A stretch of DNA of 64,000 nucleotides from Tillandsia leiboldiana (Eukaryota; Streptophyta; Magnoliopsida; Poales; Bromeliaceae), in the NCBI GenBank assembly GCA_029204045.2, contig JAQNDB010000126.1:68670-132669 (forward strand). The letters run 5' to 3'. The notes beneath the pieces are model-generated. The model was not told the origin of the DNA. It did not search any database and saw nothing but the letters and a program-made list of their open reading frames with translations. The position numbers and the translations under genes are program-made. This document shows, piece after piece, positions 23,871 through 33,678 of the stretch (position 1 is the stretch's first letter; every line of letters begins with the position of its first letter).

Positions 23871-24749
23871 ATCTCCCCCTTTGGCGGTTTCGTGACAAAA
23901 CATAGATCCACTAAAGAAAATTCAAAAAGATATTTTTGTTGCTATCACCATACAACAAAAATTTATAATGGAGATCCAAAATACAATACATGAGTTAAAC
24001 TCCTAAAACAGACTCTAGACTTAGACATCTGTACTCTCTGCAAAAAGAAATCATTCTTGACAAAAGAAATCGTTAGATACCTCAAGAATTTTGTATCATT
24101 CAAAAAACACAAACAGAGATGAAGTTTAAACTCATTTATACTTACCATGACATTTATATTCAGATATGTAAACAGATCATAGTTAAAAAACACCAACATA
24201 TCTTCTTTGCACGTAAAAACCAAATGTCATGAACATGTTTGTGACAAATTTATATATATATAGATATGTAATTGATCAGAGTTAAGAACCAACATATCTT
24301 CTATGCAATCAAAAACCAAGTGTCACAAACTTGTTAGTGAACATCAACTTGTTAGTTATATTACATGCCCAAATAGTTAGCAAATAGTTAGTCGAGGCAT
24401 GCATTCATATAGCTGAAAAACCTCAAGTTGAAGTTGAGATCATACTTACCTTGATGTATACAAAATCTTCATCATCAAGATTTTCAAGTTCCCTTACCTT
24501 GATGTCCATGCACATCATCATCATTGTTCAATCAATCATTGTTCAAGCATTGTTCAAGTTCTCTATAAACTCTCTCCCCCTTTTTGTCACAAAATCAGCC
24601 AAAAACACAAAAATTTAAGGAGAGTTAAAGATTTCAAAAATTATTCCGAAAAATAAGAACTAGAACTAAAAGTAAGTCCTAAAAGCTGAACTAAAGTCTA
24701 AAAAGATAAAATCCTGCACAAATTTGCACAAAAATTGTTAAAGCACAAA
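23871..24749 (-). other. Non-coding 3' region of C with repeated polypurine tracts
   Basis: On the minus strand a PPT (AAAGGGGGAGAT) abuts the LTR at 23871-23882, preceded by a TTTTGTCACGAAACC context. A similar TTTTGTGACAAAAAGGGGGAG occurs at 24574-24594, and another GAGGGGGAGTC at 27391-27402 upstream. Multiple PPT copies before the 3' LTR are known in Sireviruses. Two diverged ~90-bp direct repeats lie at about 24155-24245 and 24260-24340 (AACATATCTTCT core). I see no gene here. Confidence 0.75.
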
Positions 24750-26159
24750 TTAGTCATCCGAGTCTGAGTCCTCAGACGCACTATATCCCATCTTAGTGAA
24801 CATGTTCTTGATCAATTTCCTCATTGAATTTACTTTCTTGGTCAATGTAATTTGGGATGCCGTTATGATCTCGAGTTCTTCAGACATTCGCCTTTGTTCT
24901 GATGCTTGTTGAGACGGTGAGGCCGAGGTGCCGACACAAGGTTTCTTTCCAGTGGAATGTGTCGGAGTAACATGTGGTAATTTGTGAAGTGACTTCACAA
25001 TCGTTGACTCATCTATCATCCCCCAACAGTGTTGATAAGATGTCGAGCTTATATCAATGTCAAACTTTTGTAAGATCATCATGATGATTAACGGAAACGG
25101 AAGTCGCTCAGAAGGATGAGGATGCACAATATATCTTGACATTCTATTCCAAATTATGTAGGGGATATTCATGTTCAATCCTACAGCCTCAGAGGGATGA
25201 CCTAAGAGATATAGGAACAGCAGTCTCTCCCATCTCACGACCTTAGTCTGCATGTTAGGTAGAATGTTGTAACACGTGATGAAATTTAGAAATCGGTATT
25301 CCAGTCGAAGATGTTTGGATTTTACACTTTTACCATTAGCTGAATTCGTTCCTTCCAAACAAATTTTATCTATCACTGTTCGCCACAAGGCATTCGTCAA
25401 ACTTTTTCCTTTCAAAAAGTTGACCCCCGATGTGTTAGATTCCATTCCAAGAACTTCGCCAATTAGCTGCGGAGTGATTTTAAGTTTCATCCCTTGGATA
25501 ATTGTATAGAAATGCATTGATCCATGTTCTCCTTCTTGAAGATGTGTGGCATTCGTGTAAAAAGTCCTTACACGATACAAACAATACCCAAGTAGTTCGG
25601 GGAATCGGCAGACTTGGATGAGATTAGCTTGCTCAATCAAGGTTCCAAACTCAGGTGAGTGATTTCGGAGATCTTCAATGTTGACATGACGTTCACCGAT
25701 GCATTCACGACGTTCAAACGCTCGAACGCGATCCATGCTGACGAACACTCCTTCCACGCGAGGCGGGGAGTCAGGAACAATCGGTGTGTTAAAATCAGCG
25801 TCTCGTCGTAGTCCAAAACGTCTAGTTACTCGTTTCCTTTTCACAGAGATGGTTGGTTTAGTCATAGGCGCTTTTCCTTTGTCCATGGGTGCTTTTCCTT
25901 TCGAAGCATCGGACGCCTTTTGTTCAGGCAATGATTCATCATCATCTGTCAATGCAGTCCAATCTATCTCGTGACAATCCACCTCTGTATCACTGACCTC
26001 GACAAATTCACCTTTTTGTTGTGTTTTCTTAGCTCTCTTTAATTTGTTTGTGGCCCGAGTGTGCACTATTGTGACCAACAAAAGAATGATCCATGAGAAT
26101 CCCATTGATCCAAATGCTTTGAGAAGATTTAAATCCTGTGAAGACCAACTCAAGAACAC
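24750..26159 (-). CDS. Third ORF of C: env-like/plant transposon-protein-like (469 aa)
   Basis: Function is unknown. The frame opens at 26159, but a predicted splice acceptor (CAG at 26138-26136) lies inside its first codons. The likely start is then the ATG at 26105 (451 aa), which begins with a short hydrophobic stretch (GFSWIILLLVTIVHT), a possible signal or membrane segment. Next come an acidic/lysine-rich linker with two KGKAPM repeats and a basic KRKRVTRR patch. A globular part (about residues 140-340; motifs LLGYCLYRVRTFY and KITPQLIGEVLGM) resembles the domain annotated as putative plant transposon protein in the env-like ORFs of Sireviruses. A helical tail ends in acidic SASEDSDSDD. 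The ORF is intact although pol is not. It has its own candidate promoter upstream. The domain call is by eye. Confidence 0.75.
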   Translation of the reverse strand: MFLSWSSQDLNLLKAFGSMGFSWIILLLVTIVHTRATNKLKRAKKTQQKGEFVEVSDTEVDCHEIDWTALTDDDESLPEQKASDASKGKAPMDKGKAPMTKPTISVKRKRVTRRFGLRRDADFNTPIVPDSPPRVEGVFVSMDRVRAFERRECIGERHVNIEDLRNHSPEFGTLIEQANLIQVCRFPELLGYCLYRVRTFYTNATHLQEGEHGSMHFYTIIQGMKLKITPQLIGEVLGMESNTSGVNFLKGKSLTNALWRTVIDKICLEGTNSANGKSVKSKHLRLEYRFLNFITCYNILPNMQTKVVRWERLLFLYLLGHPSEAVGLNMNIPYIIWNRMSRYIVHPHPSERLPFPLIIMMILQKFDIDISSTSYQHCWGMIDESTIVKSLHKLPHVTPTHSTGKKPCVGTSASPSQQASEQRRMSEELEIITASQITLTKKVNSMRKLIKNMFTKMGYSASEDSDSDD

Positions 26160-26515
26160 AAAAATTCTTAGTTTTCAAAAATTTGAAAAATTGTACCCAA
26201 ACAATCATAATCATGTAGAGAAGCCAAGAATCAAATTAGTTTTGCAAAAGGACTTTTAAAAGTAGATCAATTGCATGAATTTCGAAAATCCTTATTATAT
26301 GCCCTAAAACCGAAATTTTAGAAATCGAAGCCTAAAAATCCGTTAATCAGGAGAAAACCTTGCATATAATCAAAACTAATCTACCCAGAGTTCTTATTTC
26401 AAAAGAAATTTGATCAAAAACCATCCACAAACAAAGTTGATCCAAGAAATTCGTGCGTTTGAGGAGGAAAAGAGAAAAACGGTGAAAAACCGAGATTTTG
26501 ATCAATAAAACTTAC
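26136..26515 (-). other. Predicted intron before the third ORF
   Basis: On the minus strand a strong donor GTAAGT begins at 26515 and a T-rich stretch leads to acceptor TTCACAG ending at 26136, giving a 380-bp AT-rich intron. The exon upstream (about 26605-26516) has no ATG and would be 5' UTR; the exon downstream carries the hydrophobic start at 26105. Prediction only. Confidence 0.5.
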
Positions 26516-26631
26516 TTGGAATTGAAGAACTTGAGTTTGAAAGCTTCCAAGAAGGATGAAATCTAGAGAGAAGCACTCTGGAAACTTTTGAACAAAAGAT
26601 TGGAGTAAAAGAAATCAAAACCCTTTTGTTC

Positions 26632-26637
26632 TTTATA
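26632..26637 (-). promoter_or_regulatory. Candidate internal TATA box driving the third ORF
   Basis: The minus strand reads TTTTTATAAAGAAC with TATAAA at 26637-26632, directly downstream of the second palindrome cluster and ~120 bases before the predicted donor. The preceding CTAGGTTTTTATAAA resembles the LTR context CTAGGGTTTCTAACCTATAAATA. This suggests a U3-like promoter inside the element. Confidence 0.5.
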
Positions 26638-26647
26638 AAAACCTAGC

Positions 26648-26807
26648 CGCGATCCGGATCCTCCCGAGCTTGCGATCCGGATCGGCTACCCGCAGTGAGA
26701 AAACTGCGTTCGGGATCCGGATCGGCAGGTCCAATCCGGATCGTCAGCCCGCAGGAGAAAACCTGCGTTCGGGATCCGGATCACCTTGCCCGATCCGGAT
26801 CGGCCCC
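26648..26807. repeat. Second GATCCGGATC palindrome cluster (internal)
   Basis: Six copies of GATCCGGATC or a close variant occur in 160 bp, with the same TTCGG lead-in and paired spacing as the LTR cluster at 23353-23646. Position and order (palindromes, then TATA) repeat the LTR promoter layout. Confidence 0.9.
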
Positions 26808-27746
26808 AACTTTTTCTTAAGAAAATTTCAGAGAAATTCAGGAAAATCCAGAAAAAGATTGTAAGCACAAATGTGTATCAACTTTAAACAAAAATCATCG
26901 TTTCATACAACAAGAATTAGATTATGCCAAATCTATCAATAATATCCAAAAATGAAACGAAAATTTACAAAAATTAAATCCCTTAAAGTTGAACACCTTC
27001 AATCACATCTAACTTGATCTTATGAGTAATGCCTTTATCAAATCATCAATTCAGTAAAGAAAATGAAATACAAAGATCAATAGATGTTTGAAATCCCAAA
27101 TATAGTAGATAATATTTCTAGACAATCTGTTGAAGAGAGTGGCTCTTTGAGCATCTTTCTTTAAAATCCCACCTTATACCAACCTTGAAATTTGACAGAG
27201 TCAAGTATTTCAATATGCATTTTACTTAATCAAAAATTTGAACAACCATGCTTGGTATACATGTGGTAGCTGCACACAATACTCGGACGACCGAGGTGGT
27301 AGCTCTTTCCTCCATGTGGTGGTAGTTTTCACACTCCTCATTGGGATGTAACTCTTTCCACATCTTTTGAGCATTTTACATTATCTTTGACTCCCCCTCA
27401 ATTGGCTATCAATTATTTAAGATATAAAGTATTCAACCAAAAATTGATCTCGATTTCATACTCGACTAAACAGTCAAATAAGATAATGACTATACCAAGA
27501 GATCATTGAGAGAGAAATTGACTTTGATCACTTTAGAAGATGATTTAATTAACATAAATGATCATTGCAACAGTGAAATATTATGATGGCAAAAGCATAA
27601 TAAATTTCTAAATGTGTGAACAGATGCAATTAAAGTCAATTATGATCTATGCTCAATTAATGTCCTATGTACAAACATAGATATTGAATAGAACAAAACA
27701 AATACAAATACAAAACCTATCCTAAGCAAAGATTTCAAAAAGAAGA
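26808..27746 (-). other. Spacer between RNase H and the internal promoter of C
   Basis: AT-rich, no open frame of note. It contains one PPT-like GAGGGGGAGTC (minus, about 27402-27391) and short TGTGGTGG/GTGGTAGCT repeats near 27260-27330. Nothing else recognisable. Confidence 0.7.
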
Positions 27747-30197
27747 TTATTTCAAGGAAAGCATCCCAATTGCTTTTCGTAAATGAATAAAACGTTTTTG
27801 ATCCAAAGGTTTTGTTAGAAAGTCAGCTAATTGATCTTCAGTTGAAATATATGAAAGTTGAAGAGTATTTGATTCAACTAGCTCTCTAAGAAAATGATAT
27901 CTAAGTTCAATATGTTTTGTTCTAGAGTGCAACACAGGGTTTTTAGAAATGTTAATTGCACTTGTGTTGTCACAAAGAATTGTTACCGAAGATGCTGAAA
28001 TGCGGAAGTCACTCAATACGCTTTTCATCCAAATGAGTTGAGTTGAGCAACTTCCAGCTGAAATGTATTCCGCTTCGGCAGTCGAGAGTGCTATGCAATT
28101 CTGTTTTTTACTGTGCCATGCAACAAGGCAATGGCCAAGATAGAAGCATGCACCACTCGTGCTTTTCCGATCATCCACTGATCCTGCCCAATCGGCATCT
28201 GAGTATCCAACAATGTCCAGACTTGTTCCCATAGGATACCAAATTCCGAAGTTAATTGATCCTTTGATGTACCGGATGATCCGTTTCACCGCTTTCAGGT
28301 GAACCTCCTTTGGTGCTGATTGATATCTCGCGCAAATCCCAACACTAAAGGATATATCCGGGCGACTAGCCGTGAGGTAAAGTAGACTTCCAATCATACT
28401 TCTATACAGTTTCTCGTCTACATTCTCACTATGTGATTCACTTCCAAGTCCCTTGTGGCTAGTTCCCATTGGAGTTGGAAAAACTTTACAATTTTCTAGA
28501 TCAAACTTTTTGACCAACTCCAGTGCATACTTGGATTGACTCAAGTGAATACCTTCATCATTTTGTTTAATTTGCAATCCAAGAAAATAAGACAATTCGC
28601 CCATCATGGACATCTCAAATTCGCTTTCCATGGTCTCCGCGAATTTAGAAGCATCATTATCTTTTGTTGCACCAAATACAATGTCATCGACATAGATTTG
28701 TGCTACAATGAAATTATTTTGATAATGCTTCACAAAGAGAGTCCTGTCAGCTCCCCCTCGAGTATAGCCCTTCTCCAAAAGGTGCTTTGTTAACCTTTCG
28801 TACCATGCTCGCGGTGCTTGTTTCAGACCGTAAAGAGCCTTTTTCAAACGAAAAACATGGTTAGGTTGTTTATGATCTACAAAACCTTTCGGTTGAGCTA
28901 CATAAACTTCCTCATTTAAAAACCCATTTAGAAATGCGCTCTTGACGTCCATTTGAAATAATTTGATTTTAAAATGACAAGCAATAGCAAACAATATACG
29001 AATGGACTCGAGTCTAGCTACAGGGGCGAAAGTTTCGTCAAAGTCTATACCTTCTACTTGAGAGTAGCCTTGAGCAACTAGTCGTGCCTTGTTCCTGATG
29101 ATAGTACCATCTTCATCTTTCTTGTTCTTGAAGATCCATTTGGTACCTATCACATTATGTTGCTTTGGAGGCTTCGTTAATTCCCAGACTTTGTTTCGCT
29201 CAAATTGATGGAGCTCTTCCTGCATTGCTTTAATCCAGTAGTCATCCTGAAGAGCTTCATCTATTGTCTTTGGTTCGATTAAAGATACATAGCAAGCAAA
29301 TCCGCAAACCAACTGCCTTCGAGTTCTAACTCCTTCTTGTGGATCTCCAATGATGTTCGATTCCGGATGATCCTTGGAGATTCGTAGCGTTTGTTGAAAC
29401 GGAGTACTCGGAGGTACACGAGATGATTCCTGCACATCAGATAAACTAGAAGAACCATTAGATGCATCATTAATATTGGAAGTATTATTATGAGAAGATG
29501 CACTAGCAGGAGAATCATCATCTAGAGAGATATCGAGGGTAGATTTTTCAGATTCAAAATGAGAAGCTTCATCTACTTTAACATTTATAGATTCTACAAT
29601 CGTCTTAGATTCAATGTTAAATACTCGATATGCTCTGCTATTCGTAGAATAACCCAAAAAGATCCCTTCATCACTTCGAGAGTCAAACTTTCCAAGATTT
29701 TCACGGTCACGTAAGATGTAACATCGACTCCCGAAGATACGAAAGTACTTGATATCCGGTTTTCTACTAAACCACAGCTCATATGGTGTATTCAAGGTTC
29801 CTGGGCGCAAATACACTCTGTTAATGACATAGACAGCGGTGTTCACAGCTTCAGCCCAAAAATGTAGCGGTAATTTCCGGCTATGAAGCATCACACGCGC
29901 CATCTCTTGAACAACCCTGTTTTTGCGCTCAACAACACCATTCTGCTGAGGTGTATAGGGTGCCGAGAATTCATGTTTAATGCCATTTGAAGTACAAAAG
30001 TCAATGAATTTTGAATTTATGAATTCTCCACCCCTATCACTTCTAACACGAATGATCTTTTCATTCTTTTCAATCATAATACGATGGCAAATCTCATGAA
30101 AAGAGTCAAACGTATCAGCTTTCTCTCTCAAAAATGCTACCCATGAAAACCGAGAGAAATCATCAACCAATAAAAAGATGTACCATTTACCTCCCAA
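27747..30197 (-). pseudogene. pol: Element C pol: partial integrase, RT and RNase H (816 aa open)
   Basis: The frame is uninterrupted but begins inside integrase: SLGGKWYIFLLVDDFSRF is the segment just after the first catalytic aspartate. The second Asp (VRSDRGGEF) and the Glu (QQNGVVERKNR) are present. The zinc-binding HHCC region, first Asp and the whole protease are absent. RT follows (about residues 340-575) with WIFKNKKDEDG, MDVKSAFLNG and the YVDDIVFG active site, then ELSYFLGLQI. RNase H occupies the last ~150 residues (DADWAGSVDDRKSTSG, STAEAEYISAG, TKHIELRYHF) and ends GMLSLK, as in Sireviruses. Proteolysis and integration would have to come from another copy. Confidence 0.9.
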
Positions 30198-30280
30198 AGA
30201 TGGTTGACGGGTCGGCCAAAAGAAAAAGAAGAAAAGAAAAATAGTCTACACAAACTATACAAGATTTAATCGTAGAGCGA
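30198..30280 (-). other. Deletion junction replacing protease and integrase N-terminus
   Basis: Only 83 bases separate the gag stop from integrase homology, where ~1 kb of protease and integrase N-terminus is expected. On the minus strand it includes a C+T-rich run (TTTTTCTTTTCTTCTTTTTC) that looks like filler or slippage sequence at a deletion breakpoint. Confidence 0.7.
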
Positions 30281-32302
30281 TTAAGGACAAGGAGGGGTTT
30301 CACCTTTGCATACCCAAACCTTTTGAGTTTTGGAGTATGTCGGTAAAGGTTGAGAGATTCTCCTTGAAGACGACGTCTTGTATGATTGATCTTTTTCTTT
30401 TGTTATCGTCTTGTTTGAGGTGCTACCAATGTTCTTTCCTTTTGAAAAATCCTTCCGTGAATTTCGGGAAGTGAGCTTATTGGTAGCAATTGCAAGATGT
30501 GGTTGATTTGTTCTTTGAGCTCCAATCTCGCAATTTCTTTCGATGTGCCCTGCAAAATTACAACGAAAACATACCTTTGAGCTTGACGATTCCGAAGAGG
30601 ATGAGGTAGGTTTGTTGTCGTTGTTTGTCTTGAATTCCGATGTCGGAGGAGGAGATACCGACTGAGGCACAAAGACTGTCCCACTCGAACTTGGACTGTT
30701 TCCAGTTTGAGTGTACCCGAGGCCGAACCGATTTGTTTGACCAAGACCAAGGAGTTTATCCAACTTACTCCTTCCTAAGGAGAATTGCTGTAAGTCATCC
30801 TTGAGTTGGAGAATGGTCTCTGTCATTTCCCGTCTTTCCTGTCGGCCCTCGCCATAGAGCTTCAAGAAGTAGTTTGCTTTGTTCACCATATCTATATAGT
30901 TCTTCTTGAGCTGCTCATTGGACTCTTGAAGGGAAACATTTGCTTTTATCAAACTATCCCTTTCCACTTCAAGATCGGTCGAGAGAGAAGTTACCCTTTT
31001 TACTTCTTCTTCGAGATCCTGCAATCTCCCTCTCAACCCCTTGTTTTGCTTAGCCACTTTCCTTGAGTCCCTCAAAAGTCTGTGGTAGGCTAGAGCAAAA
31101 TCTTCACCTTCCGAATCATCCGATTCGTTGTCCGTTGCGTTCTTTTCAACAGTGGAGTTGGACAACGACTCAGATGTATTTGCCATAAAGCACATGAATG
31201 GTGAAGATGTGGACGCGTGGAATGCGGTGGAGCTCTTTTCTTCATCACTTGAAGACGACTCATTTGACGTTGAGTTGTCATCCCAAGTGACGACTTGCAT
31301 CGCCTTCTTCTTTGCCGGATACTTGTTAGGACATTCCGTTGCAATGTGGCCGTAGCCTCGACATTTGAAGCATTGCAGTTGTCCTTCTGAACTTTTCTTA
31401 TTCTTTGAGAAGTTCTCCTGCTTTCTTGACTTGTGACTTGGAGTACCCTTGCCTTTGTTCCACTTTCCGAAGGATGGAGATTTGCTTGAATTACCCCTTC
31501 GAAAGTTACGGCGAAAATTCCTCGTCAAGAGAGCGAGCTGCTTCTCAAATTCCTCCATAGAAAGGTTCTCGTCATCGTCCGAGGAGGATGTATCCGCGTC
31601 TTCTTCCTTAGTTGTTTTCAACGCATAACCTGAAGACTTAGAAGTGGATGCTTTTCCAGAAGAATTGTTAGTATTAAAAGTCATTTCATAAGTTTGTAAT
31701 GAACCAACTAATTCTTCTACACGTATTTCGTCCGGGTGTTTAATAGTTTCAATGGCAGTAACCTTTGGGCGAAATCGTTCAGGAAGAGTTCTTAAGATTT
31801 TTCTTACAATCTTAAATTCTGGAATCTTCTCTCCCAGATTAGCACATGAGTTTACGATGTCTTGCAATCGTGTATAGTAGTCCGTGAAAGATTCATTTTC
31901 TGCCATTACGATAGAGTCAAACTTGCTCGTAAGCATTTGCAGTTTCTGAATCTTCACGAGGTTAGTTCCCTCATGTGTAACCTGGAGAACATCCCAGATT
32001 TCTTTCGCAGTCTCACATGCCGAGACGCGAGAGAATTCAGTTTGAGATAAGGCATTAAAAATAGCATTAATTCCCTTGCCATTGTAAGAAGATAACTCAA
32101 ACTCTTCCTTGGTCCATTTCGACCTAGGTTTTAAGGTGTGAACATCAGAGATAAGTTCAGTTGGATTAGTCCATCCTGATTCAATTGAATGCCACACCCT
32201 TTCGTCGATGGAAGATAAAAAGGCTTTCATCCGTACTTTCCAGTACGCATAATTTGTTCCATCAAAGAAAGGGGGTCGATTGATGTTTCCACCTTCAACC
32301 AT
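30281..32302 (-). CDS. gag: Gag of element C (673 aa)
   Basis: This is a Ty1/copia Gag forming particles and packaging element RNA. The ATG at 32302 lies ~20 bases downstream of the PBS and opens MVEGGNINRPPFFDG, followed by the copia Gag core (YAYWKVRMKAFL at ~19-30, EIWDVLQVTHEG, LQMLTSKFDSI, LRTLPERFRPKV; about residues 15-210). A serine/acidic linker leads to a CCHC knuckle at 311-324 (CFKCRGYGHIATEC). A long predicted coiled coil follows (about 410-510, RLQDLEEEVKRV...), a known feature of Sirevirus Gags, and a second CCHC (CFRCNFAGHIERNC) near 580. The frame is open and ends at a stop where the pol deletion starts, so the last few residues may not be native. Confidence 0.93.
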   Translation of the reverse strand: MVEGGNINRPPFFDGTNYAYWKVRMKAFLSSIDERVWHSIESGWTNPTELISDVHTLKPRSKWTKEEFELSSYNGKGINAIFNALSQTEFSRVSACETAKEIWDVLQVTHEGTNLVKIQKLQMLTSKFDSIVMAENESFTDYYTRLQDIVNSCANLGEKIPEFKIVRKILRTLPERFRPKVTAIETIKHPDEIRVEELVGSLQTYEMTFNTNNSSGKASTSKSSGYALKTTKEEDADTSSSDDDENLSMEEFEKQLALLTRNFRRNFRRGNSSKSPSFGKWNKGKGTPSHKSRKQENFSKNKKSSEGQLQCFKCRGYGHIATECPNKYPAKKKAMQVVTWDDNSTSNESSSSDEEKSSTAFHASTSSPFMCFMANTSESLSNSTVEKNATDNESDDSEGEDFALAYHRLLRDSRKVAKQNKGLRGRLQDLEEEVKRVTSLSTDLEVERDSLIKANVSLQESNEQLKKNYIDMVNKANYFLKLYGEGRQERREMTETILQLKDDLQQFSLGRSKLDKLLGLGQTNRFGLGYTQTGNSPSSSGTVFVPQSVSPPPTSEFKTNNDNKPTSSSSESSSSKVCFRCNFAGHIERNCEIGAQRTNQPHLAIATNKLTSRNSRKDFSKGKNIGSTSNKTITKEKDQSYKTSSSRRISQPLPTYSKTQKVWVCKGETPPCP

Positions 32303-32321
32303 TGTTCACAACCCTATTCCC

Positions 32322-32333
32322 GCTCTGATACCA
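32322..32333 (-). other. Primer-binding site of C (initiator tRNA-Met)
   Basis: The minus strand reads TGGTATCAGAGC followed by GGG, two bases from the LTR end at 32336. Confidence 0.92.
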
Positions 32334-32335
32334 CT

Positions 32336-33673
32336 TGTTGGGTCGTATATAATACGGATCTAAATAGGGGAAGAAACACCTAGAGGGGGGTGAATAGGTG
32401 TAAACGTATAAACACTCCAAAAAATCGTTGCGATAAAACCCAATGCGGAAAATAAAATAACACGCAAGATTTTTACGTGGAAAACTCCATCACCGGAGTA
32501 AAAAACCACGGGACCGATAACACGGCAGAAATCCACTAGAATTAAAACACGTACAAGGTGATTTACCGTACACACTTACGACTCAACCTTTTCCATACGC
32601 TCCTAGAGGATCTTCTCCGCTCGCTCCAGACGCTTCTCGAATCCACGATCTGCGCCCAACGCCGAATCCACGGCGTCCAACGTCGAATCCACGACGTCCG
32701 ACCGAATCCACGGTCTTCACCCAATAGCACCGTTCGAATCCACGAACGTGCCTCGCTCCGAATCCACGAGAGCGATTGAACCTTGAATCCACAAGGACAC
32801 GCGAATCCACGCGCCGATTTTTAGGGAAAATCGTTGTTTTTGGGTGGTGATGATCCGCCGAATACTTAGATCAAAGATAGATCGGAAATACCATCTAAGT
32901 ATTCATTAGTTTGATTCAACTCAAGATGTGAGTATGAAAACCTAGAATCAAACTAATCAATATAGATGAAGAAACATAGAGTATTCTCTAATGATTTCCT
33001 TTCTTCTCTATATGTGGATCTATAGCCGTATATGATGATACAAGAAAATGACGGCTATGTGGATTCACCCTAGAAAGAGAGTCATAGGGTGTATTTATAG
33101 GTTAGAAACCCTAGGAAGGAGATAAGAATCAAAAACCAACCATTTCTGGATATTTACGGACGGCGATCCGGATCGTGATAACTAGGATCCGGATCGTCAT
33201 AACGAAACAGCCAATTCCAGAAAAACGAAGGTTCGGGATCCGGATCATGTGACTACGATCCGGATCGTTCATACAGTTCACCAAACATCAACGTTCGGGA
33301 TCCGGATTGCGAAGCAAGATCCGGATCGTTCAAGGTAGATGGTAAACTCAACGTTCGGGATCCGGATCAAGAGACTACGATCCGGATTGCGACGATGTAT
33401 GAACGAACCACCTTCGGGATCCGGATCGAACAACCTGATCCGGATCCTGAACTTGTCCCAAGTCCAGTTTTTGATTTTTATGCAATGAAAGATTCTTCCA
33501 AGTGTTTCTACACTACAAGAAGTATTCGGATCACACAAATTCTTTAGTTAAACATACCTGATCCTTTTGAATTCTTCTTACTTGAGATTGAGTTAAATGA
33601 TCCAACTTTCTTCACCTTCAATCTTCAAGACTTGAGACTTTCACGAAACTACGCCAACTCAAATTCCGTAACA
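32336..33673 (-). repeat. Element C 5' LTR (right copy)
   Basis: 1,338 bp, same length as the 3' LTR with about four substitutions. TATAAATA (minus) is at 33092-33099; this copy would drive the genomic transcript. The hairpin array lies at about 32639-32810 and the palindromes at 33156-33449. Confidence 0.95.
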
Positions 33674-33678
33674 CCAGA

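Larger units (their letters stand above)
22533..33673 (-). mobile_element. Element C: Sirevirus-like Ty1/copia element with a third ORF
   Basis: C is 11.1 kb with two 1,338-bp LTRs (22533-23870, 32336-33673) and CCAGA flanks. LTR termini read TGTTACGG...CCCAACA on the coding strand, fitting the TGTT...AACA ends typical of Sireviruses. On the minus strand it has a PBS, a 673-aa Gag with coiled coil and two zinc knuckles, a truncated pol, a long spacer, and a 469-aa ORF before the 3' LTR. Only about four substitutions separate the LTRs, so it is the youngest level of the nest. Protease and the N-terminal integrase region are missing, so it cannot be autonomous. Confidence 0.95.
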
